DNA of 64,000 nucleotides from a virus: positions 1-64,000 of the IMG/VR virus record IMGVR_UViG_3300044641_009805. One strand, written 5' to 3'. Of this stretch, positions 55,589 through 62,249 are shown in pieces. The notes beneath the pieces were generated by a model, which saw only the letters and a list, made by a program, of their open reading frames with translations, did not search any database and was not told the DNA's origin. Numbering within the stretch: position 1 is the stretch's first letter; each line of letters opens with the position of its first letter. A program made the position numbers and the translations under genes.

Positions 55589-56707
55589 TCACTTCTTCTT
55601 CTTCGGCGTCGTTACCGACTTCGTATCTGCCGGGGTGAGGGCCTTGGCGGCTTCGCCCTTGTCGACACCGAAGACCGAGAGGATGTGGTTGACACACCAC
55701 TTGTGGACCGACTTGGCGAGCTCGAGGTTGTTGACCCCGCCGGCCGTGAGCTTTGACCAGGCCGCCACTCGGAGCTCCGCGGGGAGGTCACCCATGAAGT
55801 CTCGGAGGTTGGCACCTTGGTTGTCGTCGAGAACCTTCAGGTTCTTCGTGACGTAGTCGGCTACCTTCTCGATGGAGACGTTGAGCTTCTCCTGACCGAG
55901 CTTGGCGATCTTCGACTTGACCTTAGCGTAGCCCTCGATGATCTCCTCACCGGTGACCTGGGCGTCGATCGTCTTGACGTAGCCGTGGAAGGCGATGGTC
56001 GCCTCCGTACCGACGTAACCGAGACACATCGGGTAGAAGAGGGCGTCATCCGGGAGGTCCGCGACCCCGTTGGAGACCAGAGCGTGGGACAGACGTTCCC
56101 AGCTGCGGCGGCTGGGGGAGACGGCCGAGGCCTCGCCACCCTTGGGCGGGTCGAGCCACTTCTCGTTGCCGGCGATGAAGGTGATGATGTTCTCGTGGAT
56201 GGCCCCGGACTCCTTGGCCCAAGTGAGCCAGTCCTGCGTGTCCGGCGTCAGGTCGATGGCCCAGAAGCGATCGAGGAGCGCAGGGTCCATCTCGTTGACC
56301 GAGTAGGCCGCCGAGGAGTTGATGGCCGCGTAAACGCGGGTCTGCGGGTGGAGCTTCCAGCCGTTGAGCTCACGGTCGAGGACGACCTGGAAGGCGGCCT
56401 GCATGACCTCGGGGGTGGCACGGTTGAGCTCGTCGAGGAACAGGGCCACCGGCTTCTTGCAGGCGTTCTTGTACCACTCCGGCGGGTTGAACCGCGTGAC
56501 CTCGCCGTCCGTGGACGGGAGACCGATCATGTCGCCTTCGCTCATCTGTGAGAGGCGGCGGTCGATGACCTCGAGACCGAAGCCCTTGGCCACCTGGCGG
56601 ACGACCTGGGACTTACCGATGCCGTGGTTGCCACGGAGGAGGACCGAGGTCTCGACGGGGAGCTTGGAGGAGACCTTGAGGAACGTGCGGACGGACATGG
56701 TGGTCAT
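55589..56707 (-). CDS. MoxR-type AAA+ ATPase
   Basis: 372 residues. Walker A RGNHGIGKSQ (about 25-34), RLSQMSEGDMIGLPSTDGEV (MoxR pre-sensor region), Walker B ALFLDELNRA, and NPALLDRFW-like MDPALLDRFW arginine segment. MoxR ATPases work with VWA proteins, probably the 50003 gene, as chaperones for metal cofactor or complex assembly. Leader with AAGGAA before the ATG, unlike the leaderless genes. Confidence 0.85.
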   Translation of the reverse strand: MTTMSVRTFLKVSSKLPVETSVLLRGNHGIGKSQVVRQVAKGFGLEVIDRRLSQMSEGDMIGLPSTDGEVTRFNPPEWYKNACKKPVALFLDELNRATPEVMQAAFQVVLDRELNGWKLHPQTRVYAAINSSAAYSVNEMDPALLDRFWAIDLTPDTQDWLTWAKESGAIHENIITFIAGNEKWLDPPKGGEASAVSPSRRSWERLSHALVSNGVADLPDDALFYPMCLGYVGTEATIAFHGYVKTIDAQVTGEEIIEGYAKVKSKIAKLGQEKLNVSIEKVADYVTKNLKVLDDNQGANLRDFMGDLPAELRVAAWSKLTAGGVNNLELAKSVHKWCVNHILSVFGVDKGEAAKALTPADTKSVTTPKKKK

Positions 56708-56740
56708 TGCGTTGTTTCCTTGTTAGGAGGTGATGGTTAG

Positions 56741-56769
56741 ATACTACCAGGATGTCTGCGGACTTTGCA
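56741..56769 (-). promoter_or_regulatory. Promoter TGCAAA-N17-TAGTAT
   Basis: Minus strand: TGCAAA (56764-56769), 17 nt, TAGTAT (56741-56746), followed by a leader of about 30 nt with a ribosome binding site for the MoxR gene. Confidence 0.7.
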
Positions 56770-56836
56770 CAGCTTCTCAAAAAAAGTTTCGACGAAGGGA
56801 TCCAGTCTGGATGAGGACCCCAGGTCGAGATGGTGG

Positions 56837-57514
56837 TCACCCCACGGCTGCGATGGGAGATGACTCGTTCGAGAGGGGCTCTTGGATCTGGAGGACCTCA
56901 ACATCGCTGGTGAACAGGTACACGGGACGCTTGGCACCGGGGACGTTGACGTAACACCGAATCCGCTGTGCACGATCGACCGTACCGAACTTGCCGACGA
57001 ACCGTGGATCACCACCAATGATTCGGACCTTGGCACCTGCCACGACTCGCTGGCCGAGGGCTCGTTCCGTGGCCTTCGCCCTGTTGAAGTGCTGGAGGTG
57101 GAGCGCAAGGGCCATCGTCTGCTCTGCAGAGAAGTTCGTCGTTGCCTCGTCGAACAAGCGCTGAACCTCGTTCTGCATCGCAGGCAACTTTGCCGCAGCC
57201 GTCTCGATCTTCTTCATGTGGACGGGCTTCTTACCTGAAGTTGCCTCTGCCTTCTCCTCACGGCGCTTCTGGCGCTCTGCGTCACGGACTGCCTTGGCTG
57301 CCTCGCGGGCTGCCTTCAGAGCCTCTGTCTTCTGCGACTTCGCGACCTCAGGATGCGTTTCCTTCTTTGCCTTAGGCTGCTTCGCGGGTGCATCGGCCTC
57401 CGTGGCGGGCTCCTCGCTTGCCTGGCGGGCTGCCTTGCGGGCCTTAGCGGCGGCGAGCGCCTTGTCGATGGCCGAGAGCTTCGTGTCGAGGTTCGTGTCA
57501 TTCGTGGTCTGCAT
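56837..57514 (-). CDS. Lys/Ala-rich protein with possible KOW/SH3-like C-terminus
   Basis: 225 residues. Long charged helical stretch (AKQPKAKKETHPEVAKSQKT and AREAAKAVRDAERQKRREEK), then a globular C-terminal part VVAGAKVRIIGGDPRFVGKF with a KOW-like pattern (VRIxxG...GxxGTV). Possibly nucleic-acid binding. Confidence 0.6.
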   Translation of the reverse strand: MQTTNDTNLDTKLSAIDKALAAAKARKAARQASEEPATEADAPAKQPKAKKETHPEVAKSQKTEALKAAREAAKAVRDAERQKRREEKAEATSGKKPVHMKKIETAAAKLPAMQNEVQRLFDEATTNFSAEQTMALALHLQHFNRAKATERALGQRVVAGAKVRIIGGDPRFVGKFGTVDRAQRIRCYVNVPGAKRPVYLFTSDVEVLQIQEPLSNESSPIAAVG

Positions 57515-57561
57515 GATGTAATCCTTTCCGTGGGTTAGGCTGTTTGCCTGTTGATGTTTCT

Positions 57562-57590
57562 GTTATACCTTGTTGGCCGAGAACTTTACA
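57562..57590 (-). promoter_or_regulatory. Promoter TGTAAA-N17-TATAAC
   Basis: Minus strand: TGTAAA (57585-57590), 17 nt, TATAAC (57562-57567), with a leader of about 45 nt carrying AAGGAT before ATG 57514. Confidence 0.7.
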
Positions 57591-57622
57591 CTGACGTTTT
57601 TTCTTTTTTTTCTTCCGAGAAT

Positions 57623-57832
57623 TCAGCTGGGCTTGTTGCGGTCAGACAGGAGGCGTTTCGCCTCACCTGCTCCTGCTTTCAATCCTCCCCCGAGGCCTGC
57701 CCCGAGTGCGCCGATCTTGGTCTTGATTCCGAAGAGAAACATCTTGACCTTCAAGAACGCCAGCTGAACGTAGGTCTTGGTGACGAGCGGGATGTAGAAG
57801 AACAACCAGATGAGACGTTTGAGAAACTGCAT
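57623..57832 (-). CDS. Small membrane protein
   Basis: 69 residues: FLKRLIWLFFYIPLVTKTYV is hydrophobic, then a Gly-rich stretch and basic tail. No clear ribosome binding site. A palindrome lies about 26 nt upstream. Holin-like size but only one clear membrane segment. Confidence 0.5.
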   Translation of the reverse strand: MQFLKRLIWLFFYIPLVTKTYVQLAFLKVKMFLFGIKTKIGALGAGLGGGLKAGAGEAKRLLSDRNKPS

Positions 57833-57857
57833 GAAGTTTTTTCTTGTTGGAGGAATG

Positions 57858-57873
57858 TTGTAACTAGTTGCAA
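57858..57873. promoter_or_regulatory. Palindrome TTGTAACTAGTTGCAA, copy 2
   Basis: Near-perfect 16-nt palindrome (one mismatched pair) upstream of the small membrane protein gene. Confidence 0.45.
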
Positions 57874-57878
57874 TGAAA

Positions 57879-57898
57879 GGGGTAGGTTACCCTACCCC
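57879..57898 (-). terminator. Terminator hairpin after the RadA-like gene
   Basis: GGGGTAGG and CCTACCCC pair around a short loop just downstream of the stop at 57907. Confidence 0.6.
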
Positions 57899-57906
57899 GT
57901 GGATGA

Positions 57907-58671
57907 TCAGTCGTTGTAGCTGATGACGCCCTTCTCGTAGAGTCCCTTCTTCTCGAGGCCGAGGATGAAGGTCTTGCCGGAGCAACCGAACCGGTTCTTC
58001 TGCACCTCGAAGAGGCGCTCACCGAAGGTCTCCGAGTTCTTCTTGTCGTCGATGTAGAGGTGGGCGTGGGCATCCACCGTGTGCTTGATCTGTTGCTTGC
58101 CGGCGAACTCGCCACCCTTGGTGACCTGGCCGATGATGATGGCCACGCCGAACGTCTCCTTGCACCAGTTGGTGATCATCTCAGTGGCGCGAACCTGGCT
58201 CATCGAGTTGGTGAAGCCGTCCTTATACTTGCCGTCGTCCAGCGTCTGGAGCGAATCGACGACGATGAAGACCTGCTTACCGGGGTTCTTCTTACGCAGC
58301 TCGTCGCCGTGCTTGAGGATGTCCGAGACGAGCGTGTCCTGGCCGGCGACGAAGCCGTGCTTCATCTCGAGGCGCTTGGCCACCTTGCGAACCTGGAAGA
58401 GCGACTCCTCGCCGGTGTTGAAGAGGCAGATGTTGCCTGCGCCGGTGATGGCGTCCGCGAGTTGGAGGCTGAGAGTCGTCTTACCGGCGCCGGGGGTACC
58501 GGTGAAGAGGAGGGCCGTGGAAGGCGTCATGCCCTCACCACCCATGGCATCGTCGAAGAACTTGACGCCGGTGCGAACCGTGCGCTCGAGCTGGGCGGGG
58601 ACCTCGAGGTCGAGGATGTTGGTGCCGTTCTTCCAGGACTTGAGGCCGACGTTCATCTTCATCTGCGACAT
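57907..58671 (-). CDS. RadA-like RecA-fold ATPase (short)
   Basis: 254 residues. LERTVRTGVKFFDDAMGGEG, Walker A TGTPGAGKTTL (about 57-67), NTGEESLFQVRKVAKRLEM, Walker B VFIVVDSLQTL, HLYIDDKKNSETFGERLFEV and KNRFG, the RadA signature. The N-terminal zinc finger and C-terminal Lon-like domain of bacterial RadA are missing. RadA drives branch migration in recombination, so this copy may serve phage recombination or replication. Confidence 0.8.
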   Translation of the reverse strand: MSQMKMNVGLKSWKNGTNILDLEVPAQLERTVRTGVKFFDDAMGGEGMTPSTALLFTGTPGAGKTTLSLQLADAITGAGNICLFNTGEESLFQVRKVAKRLEMKHGFVAGQDTLVSDILKHGDELRKKNPGKQVFIVVDSLQTLDDGKYKDGFTNSMSQVRATEMITNWCKETFGVAIIIGQVTKGGEFAGKQQIKHTVDAHAHLYIDDKKNSETFGERLFEVQKNRFGCSGKTFILGLEKKGLYEKGVISYND

Positions 58672-58715
58672 GGCGTTCTCCTTGGTGGCTGGCTTCCGAA
58701 CCAGCCGATAGATCA

Positions 58716-58744
58716 GTTATACCAGGATTCGTCTGAGCTTTGCA
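58716..58744 (-). promoter_or_regulatory. Promoter TGCAAA-N17-TATAAC
   Basis: Minus strand: TGCAAA (58739-58744), 17 nt, TATAAC (58716-58721). The 45-nt leader contains a hairpin (GGCTGGTTCGGAAGCCAGCC) and AAGGAG before ATG 58671. Confidence 0.7.
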
Positions 58745-58760
58745 CCGCGGCGATGCAATT

Positions 58761-58976
58761 TCAGAAGTGTTTGTAGACGATGTCGGACGCGATGTCCTGA
58801 TCGAGGCCTTCGTCGACGAGGTACATCTCGACGCTGAAGAGGTCGTCGGTCCGTCCGAAGAGCTTCTTGAGACCGCGGACCCCTGAGTCGAAGAGCTTTG
58901 CGTCGACCGTACGGCCGGCCGCGTCCATGGACTTGACGATCATCTGACCGGCGGAGAGCTTGGTGGCGTTCTTCAT
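58761..58976 (-). CDS. Small protein of unknown function
   Basis: 71 residues from ATG 58976: MKNATKLSAGQMIVKSMDAA, LFGRTDDLFSVEMYLVDEGL. Helical. Start fixed by the leaderless promoter. Confidence 0.6.
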   Translation of the reverse strand: MKNATKLSAGQMIVKSMDAAGRTVDAKLFDSGVRGLKKLFGRTDDLFSVEMYLVDEGLDQDIASDIVYKHF

Positions 58977-58982
58977 GGTCCT

Positions 58983-59011
58983 AGTATATCCTTTCGACGA
59001 GGAACTTTGCA
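58983..59011 (-). promoter_or_regulatory. Promoter TGCAAA-N17-TATACT
   Basis: Minus strand: TGCAAA (59006-59011), 17 nt, TATACT (58983-58988), then 6 nt to ATG 58976. Confidence 0.75.
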
Positions 59012-59020
59012 CTGGGCGGA

Positions 59021-59034
59021 TGCAACTAGTTGCA
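59021..59034. promoter_or_regulatory. Palindrome TGCAACTAGTTGCA, copy 3
   Basis: Identical to the copy at 49605; ends 9 nt upstream of the -35 of the 58976 gene, a suitable operator position. Confidence 0.5.
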
Positions 59035-59047
59035 AACCACATTGGAC

Positions 59048-59084
59048 CCCTGGAATTGATAGGTAATCTCCTCCAGGGGTGGAG
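59048..59084 (-). terminator. Hairpin between two leaderless genes
   Basis: ACCCCTGGA and TCCAGGGGT pair over a 17-nt loop, downstream of the gene ending at 59105. Confidence 0.5.
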
Positions 59085-59104
59085 GGGCAGAAGCCCCCGA
59101 TAGG

Positions 59105-59320
59105 TCAGGCGACCGAGTGCGTTTCGATCGTGACGTAGTGGCCGGACTTGGCCGACCAGGAGTGACCGCGGCCGGGCTTGTACTCGTGGGAGGCGATGTC
59201 CTCGTCCGTCTCCATGTAGTTCTTGGCTGCTGCGAGGGCCGCCTCCTCCGTGGCGTGGACGGAGACGAGGTTGTGCGAGGCGTAGTGCTCACCGGCGAAG
59301 ACGATGTATACCTTGTCCAT
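59105..59320 (-). CDS. Small protein of unknown function
   Basis: 71 residues: MDKVYIVFAGEHYASHNLVS, VHATEEAALAAAKNYMETDE. A small alpha/beta protein. Start set by the leaderless promoter. Unknown role. Confidence 0.65.
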   Translation of the reverse strand: MDKVYIVFAGEHYASHNLVSVHATEEAALAAAKNYMETDEDIASHEYKPGRGHSWSAKSGHYVTIETHSVA

Positions 59321-59326
59321 GTCCTT

Positions 59327-59355
59327 ATCCTACCTTTTCTGCAGAGAACTTTGCA
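59327..59355 (-). promoter_or_regulatory. Promoter TGCAAA-N17-TAGGAT
   Basis: Minus strand: TGCAAA (59350-59355), 17 nt, TAGGAT (59327-59332), then 6 nt to ATG 59320. Confidence 0.75.
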
Positions 59356-59424
59356 CTGAGTGGAGAGTTTTTTTGCCCCGCGGGGAGCGGGGGGGCGGGC
59401 CGAAGGCGCCCGCCCCGAGGGGTC

Positions 59425-59631
59425 TCACTGAGCAGGGGTGAAGGTGCCTTGGTTGACGTAGAGCCCCTCGAGTGCCTCGACGTCGTACAGGTTGAAGAGC
59501 TTGTCGTGGTACTTCGCGTCGGGCATGAAGACGAGCTCACCGCGGGAGGTGGTGACGTAGCCCGTCATGGTGCCCATCTTGGGGAGCTGGGGGTGAACGA
59601 AGGTGCCCTTGGTCTTGGTGGCGTTGTTCAT
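59425..59631 (-). CDS. Small protein of unknown function
   Basis: 68 residues: MNNATKTKGTFVHPQLPKMG, YVTTSRGELVFMPDAKYHDK. Beta-rich. Leaderless promoter. Followed by a GC-rich hairpin (GGGCGG...CCGCCC). Confidence 0.65.
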   Translation of the reverse strand: MNNATKTKGTFVHPQLPKMGTMTGYVTTSRGELVFMPDAKYHDKLFNLYDVEALEGLYVNQGTFTPAQ

Positions 59632-59637
59632 GGTCTT

Positions 59638-59666
59638 ATATTACCCTTTCCTCTGTGAACTTTGCA
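59638..59666 (-). promoter_or_regulatory. Promoter TGCAAA-N17-TAATAT
   Basis: Minus strand: TGCAAA (59661-59666), 17 nt, TAATAT (59638-59643), then 6 nt to ATG 59631. Confidence 0.75.
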
Positions 59667-59702
59667 CTTTTGCGAGAACTTTTTTCTTTTTTTTCTCTCT
59701 CT

Positions 59703-59729
59703 TTACCTTGCCGCTCCGTTCCTTTCCAT
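59703..59729 (-). CDS. Eight-codon leaderless minigene
   Basis: ATG 59729 follows a strong promoter by 6 nt and encodes only MERNGAAR before TAA. It could be a genuine micropeptide, a standby ribosome site, or the start of a small RNA. Nothing longer is open here. Confidence 0.35.
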   Translation of the reverse strand: MERNGAAR

Positions 59730-59735
59730 GGTTCC

Positions 59736-59764
59736 AATATAACATGCGGCGGCCGTACTTTGCA
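59736..59764 (-). promoter_or_regulatory. Promoter TGCAAA-N17-TATATT
   Basis: Minus strand: TGCAAA (59759-59764), 17 nt, TATATT (59736-59741), then 6 nt to the minigene ATG. Confidence 0.75.
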
Positions 59765-59860
59765 CTTTGCTCTCACTTTTTTCTGTGAAAGTAACTTTCA
59801 ACAAGAGCGGTACTTTTGCTCAACCGCCGGGGCAAATAAGGGGCACGGCCGCCGTAGGCT

Positions 59861-59941
59861 CAGGATGCCCTTGGAAGGCTTTTCTCGAGTCGAATGAGGT
59901 TACCCCTTGGCTCAAGGTGAGGCCTCTCCAAGGGCATCCTG
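59861..59941. ncRNA. Long perfect inverted repeat between divergent promoters
   Basis: CAGGATGCCCTTGGA (59861-59875) and its exact reverse complement (59927-59941) can form a 15-bp stem around 51 nt; inside, AGGC/GCCT extends the stem and CCTTG/CAAGG makes a second hairpin. No ORF fits 59765-60003. Could be a structured RNA, an origin element or an attachment-like site. Confidence 0.45.
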
Positions 59942-59968
59942 GCTCTTTTACAAATTGTTTGGGGGCTG

Positions 59969-59997
59969 TGCAAAGTCGCTACCGAGTTTGGTATATT
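59969..59997 (+). promoter_or_regulatory. Promoter TGCAAA-N17-TATATT
   Basis: TGCAAA 59969-59974, 17 nt, TATATT 59992-59997, then 6 nt to ATG 60004. First promoter of the plus-strand leaderless group. Confidence 0.75.
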
Positions 59998-60003
59998 GGA
60001 CCC

Positions 60004-60303
60004 ATGGAACACAACAAGGCAGCAAGCTCCTTCGTCGTCCAAATCGTCCACCTCCTCGAGGTCGACCGCAGCGGAGCTCCCCGCTTCTCCCCTGCGCAGA
60101 TCCTCGCCGTAACGGGGTCGATCGACGAGGCACGTTCGATCGCGCACCGCTTCCCCAAAGGCCCGACGGCAGACGTCCAGATCCTCGAGGTCGTCCCGCC
60201 GGTCGACGTCGGCGGTGTCGGGCTCCGGTTCCTCACCCCAATCCGCCGGGCGGTCATCGAACCCAAGGCCAAACCGGTCCGGAAGGCGCGCAAAGCCGCC
60301 TGA
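60004..60303 (+). CDS. Small protein of unknown function
   Basis: 99 residues from ATG 60004: MEHNKAASSFVVQIVHLLEV, ILAVTGSIDEARSIAHRFPK, Arg/Lys-rich tail. Alpha/beta pattern, no family. Longer upstream frames are excluded by the promoter. Confidence 0.65.
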   Translation: MEHNKAASSFVVQIVHLLEVDRSGAPRFSPAQILAVTGSIDEARSIAHRFPKGPTADVQILEVVPPVDVGGVGLRFLTPIRRAVIEPKAKPVRKARKAA

Positions 60304-60319
60304 AAATCTGCGGGAATAG

Positions 60320-60348
60320 TGCAAAGTTCATCCACGAAAGGATATACT
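60320..60348 (+). promoter_or_regulatory. Promoter TGCAAA-N17-TATACT
   Basis: TGCAAA 60320-60325, 17 nt, TATACT 60343-60348, then 6 nt to ATG 60355. Confidence 0.75.
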
Positions 60349-60354
60349 AAGGTC

Positions 60355-60603
60355 ATGGACATCCAGAGCATCTCTCCCTCGCAGGTGGTCAAGGCGTACG
60401 TCGGCAAGGTCGGCTGCATGTGCGGCTGCAAGGGCAAGTACTACGGCCATGCCGCAGGCATCGAGATCGACCGGGCCGACCCGAAGATGGTGACCAAGAT
60501 CCTCCGGACCATCCAGGCCAATGAGGAGGCGGTCGAGGTGGATGACGGCATCCTCGCCTACGAGGCCAAGGGCAAGTCCTGGGTCGTCTATCTCTCGGCC
60601 TGA
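60355..60603 (+). CDS. Small Cys-containing protein
   Basis: 82 residues: MDIQSISPSQVVKAYVGKVG, CMCGCKGKYYG (three close Cys), then ILRTIQANEEAVEVDDGILA. Possible metal site. Unknown function. Confidence 0.65.
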   Translation: MDIQSISPSQVVKAYVGKVGCMCGCKGKYYGHAAGIEIDRADPKMVTKILRTIQANEEAVEVDDGILAYEAKGKSWVVYLSA

Positions 60604-60604
60604 G

Positions 60605-60633
60605 TGCAAAGTCAGCCTCGAACCTGATAGGGT
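60605..60633 (+). promoter_or_regulatory. Promoter TGCAAA-N17-TAGGGT
   Basis: TGCAAA 60605-60610, 17 nt, TAGGGT 60628-60633, then 6 nt to ATG 60640. Confidence 0.7.
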
Positions 60634-60639
60634 TGAACT

Positions 60640-60864
60640 ATGGATCTAGAAGAGTTCCTCCAGTTGGCTTTGGAACCTCATGGTCAAGGTCAGCGGCGCG
60701 GGCAAGCTTTCATGAACGTTGTGTCCACTCTCCACCCGCATCTCTACCGAGACCTCCTTGCGGTTCAGCTCGATGCCTTCTACGACGACTCCAAGATGTG
60801 GCCGGCCGTGGAGTGGATCACGCGGAACGCACATAACTACTTCTCTGTGCAAAGTTCAACCTAG
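60640..60864 (+). CDS. Small protein of unknown function
   Basis: 74 residues: MDLEEFLQLALEPHGQGQRR, LYRDLLAVQLDAFYDDSKMW. Helical. Confidence 0.65.
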   Translation: MDLEEFLQLALEPHGQGQRRGQAFMNVVSTLHPHLYRDLLAVQLDAFYDDSKMWPAVEWITRNAHNYFSVQSST

Positions 60865-60876
60865 AAAAGGTAGGAT
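60848..60876 (+). promoter_or_regulatory. Promoter TGCAAA-N17-TAGGAT
   Basis: TGCAAA 60848-60853 (inside the end of the preceding gene), 17 nt, TAGGAT 60871-60876, then 6 nt to ATG 60883. Confidence 0.75.
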
Positions 60877-60882
60877 AGAACC

Positions 60883-61161
60883 ATGATCAATCTGTTCATC
60901 GGGTGGGGCGTCTCGGCCTTGATGGGGACCGGAACTCTCTACCTCATCCTCATGGTCTTCGCGCTGGCCTTCCCGCGGCTTTTCCGAGTGGGCTACTGGC
61001 TTTTCATGTTGCCCATCATGTCGCTAGGACCTGCCATCCTTGGGTGGCTCTTCTTCGGCTTCTTCCTCGGCTGGAACACCGCAACATTCATGTTGACTCT
61101 CGCAGGTGGCACGGCCTTCGGGGTTGCCTTTTGTCTTTGGTCGGATCCTAAACAAGATTGA
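60883..61161 (+). CDS. Small multi-pass membrane protein
   Basis: 92 residues with three hydrophobic segments (about residues 3-29, 36-61 and 65-83). No family recognised; a holin is possible by size and topology. Confidence 0.65.
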   Translation: MINLFIGWGVSALMGTGTLYLILMVFALAFPRLFRVGYWLFMLPIMSLGPAILGWLFFGFFLGWNTATFMLTLAGGTAFGVAFCLWSDPKQD

Positions 61162-61170
61162 GGATAAGCC

Positions 61171-61389
61171 ATGAACTCTCGACTCAAAGAAGCATTGCTG
61201 TTCTACATCAAGGGAACGCTGACAGACCCCGCTGGGGTGGATGAGATGGTGATGTTGGCTTTGTACAAACTTCGTGGCGAGTCAACTGACATGGGCCTTC
61301 GTCAAGACCTCGACGCGCTGATCGCTCGGGTCGAGAAGAGAGGCGAAAGGTACCACTTGGCGTCTCCCGAACGGATGAGTGTGGCTTAA
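61171..61389 (+). CDS. Small protein of unknown function
   Basis: 72 residues: MNSRLKEALLFYIKGTLTDP, EMVMLALYKLRGESTDMGLR. Helical. No promoter between it and the previous gene, so likely co-transcribed. Confidence 0.6.
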   Translation: MNSRLKEALLFYIKGTLTDPAGVDEMVMLALYKLRGESTDMGLRQDLDALIARVEKRGERYHLASPERMSVA

Positions 61390-61478
61390 TGGCTACCTTG
61401 GTCTTGAAGATCATCTGCTGCTTCGTGATGGCTGTGCTCTTCCCCTTGGGGGTTGTAGCCACCCTGGACAACAAATAG
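61389..61478 (+). CDS. 29-residue membrane microprotein
   Basis: ATG overlaps the previous TAA (TAATG). Reads MATLVLKIICCFVMAVLFPL plus GVVATLDNK, one membrane helix. Probably real because of the coupling and hydrophobicity. Confidence 0.5.
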   Translation: MATLVLKIICCFVMAVLFPLGVVATLDNK

Positions 61479-61488
61479 CTCGTGGCAG

Positions 61489-61517
61489 TGCAAAGTTCCA
61501 GCTTGACGTGATAGGAT
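61489..61517 (+). promoter_or_regulatory. Promoter TGCAAA-N17-TAGGAT
   Basis: TGCAAA 61489-61494, 17 nt, TAGGAT 61512-61517, then 6 nt to ATG 61524. Confidence 0.75.
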
Positions 61518-61523
61518 CTAACC

Positions 61524-62135
61524 ATGAACGACGACACCATCCTGCCGCCCCCGTTCGAGGAACCCGAGTTTGAGTCGATCTCCTCGATCCTTGCGAACGA
61601 GGCGAAAGAGAAGGCCCGCCTCGCGCAGAAGCCCATCATTGACCTCCTCGAGGATGCCATCGAGTTGGACGAGGACGGTGTGCCCGTGTTCACGATCCCT
61701 CCAGGCGAGCGAGTCATCATCGAGCGTGTGGCCTCTGTTCTTCCTGGGAAGCAGTGGCTCGACACGAAGGTGTACACAGTGGAGACCATCGACGGAGTCA
61801 CCGGTAACCTGATGCTCTGGGACGACGCAGGCAAGTGTCACGCCATGTCGAACTACCTCACCGCGCCAAAGGTTGGCTACCGGTTCAAGGTCCCGCCGGC
61901 CAAGGGTGGTCTGCAGATTCAAGGTCGTAAGCGTGGTCGGCCCCGTAAGGTGGTGCCCCTTGGCCAGGAGAAGCCGGTAGAGCCTGTCCAACTGGACGAG
62001 AATGGTCAACCGATCAAGAAGAAGCGTGGGCGTCCGCCGGGGACCAAGAACCGACCGAAGGAGATCGTGGTTGCGGAACGTAAGGCCAAGGCAGAGATGA
62101 AGGCCAAGAAGAAAGCAAAGCGTAAGAAGGCTTGA
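61524..62135 (+). CDS. Protein with two AT-hook motifs
   Basis: 203 residues. After an acidic region and a globular part (VYTVETIDGVTGNLMLWDD), two AT-hooks appear: GRKRGRPRKVV (about 139-149) and KKKRGRPPGTK (about 170-180), then a Lys-rich tail. Likely binds AT-rich DNA minor groove; an architectural or host-shutdown role is possible. Leaderless promoter. Confidence 0.7.
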   Translation: MNDDTILPPPFEEPEFESISSILANEAKEKARLAQKPIIDLLEDAIELDEDGVPVFTIPPGERVIIERVASVLPGKQWLDTKVYTVETIDGVTGNLMLWDDAGKCHAMSNYLTAPKVGYRFKVPPAKGGLQIQGRKRGRPRKVVPLGQEKPVEPVQLDENGQPIKKKRGRPPGTKNRPKEIVVAERKAKAEMKAKKKAKRKKA

Positions 62136-62142
62136 TGGCCAT

Positions 62143-62216
62143 GCCGCTGTAGCTCAGACGGATAGAGCAGATCATTCCTAACGATCAGGCCACAGGTTCG
62201 ACTCCTGTCAGCGGTG
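62143..62216 (+). tRNA. tRNA-Arg(CCT)
   Basis: Acceptor GCCGCTG/CAGCGGT (G-T first pair), anticodon stem GATCA/CGATC (last pair A-C) with loop TTCCTAA. Its 3' end overlaps the -35 of the next promoter. Only tRNA on the plus strand in this block. Confidence 0.85.
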
Positions 62217-62243
62217 CAAAGTTAACCTCAAACAAGGTAAGGT
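62215..62243 (+). promoter_or_regulatory. Promoter TGCAAA-N17-TAAGGT
   Basis: TGCAAA 62215-62220 (its first T is tRNA position 72), 17 nt, TAAGGT 62238-62243, then 6 nt to ATG 62250. Confidence 0.7.
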
Positions 62244-62249
62244 AGAACC

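Noticed and set aside
55817-56551. 244-codon plus-strand frame opposite the MoxR gene
   Set aside because: Val/Leu/Asp-rich antisense reading of a GC-rich gene; Walker motifs are on the other strand.
58060-58776. 238-codon plus-strand frame opposite the RadA-like gene
   Set aside because: Antisense shadow; KNRFG and Walker A lie on the minus strand.
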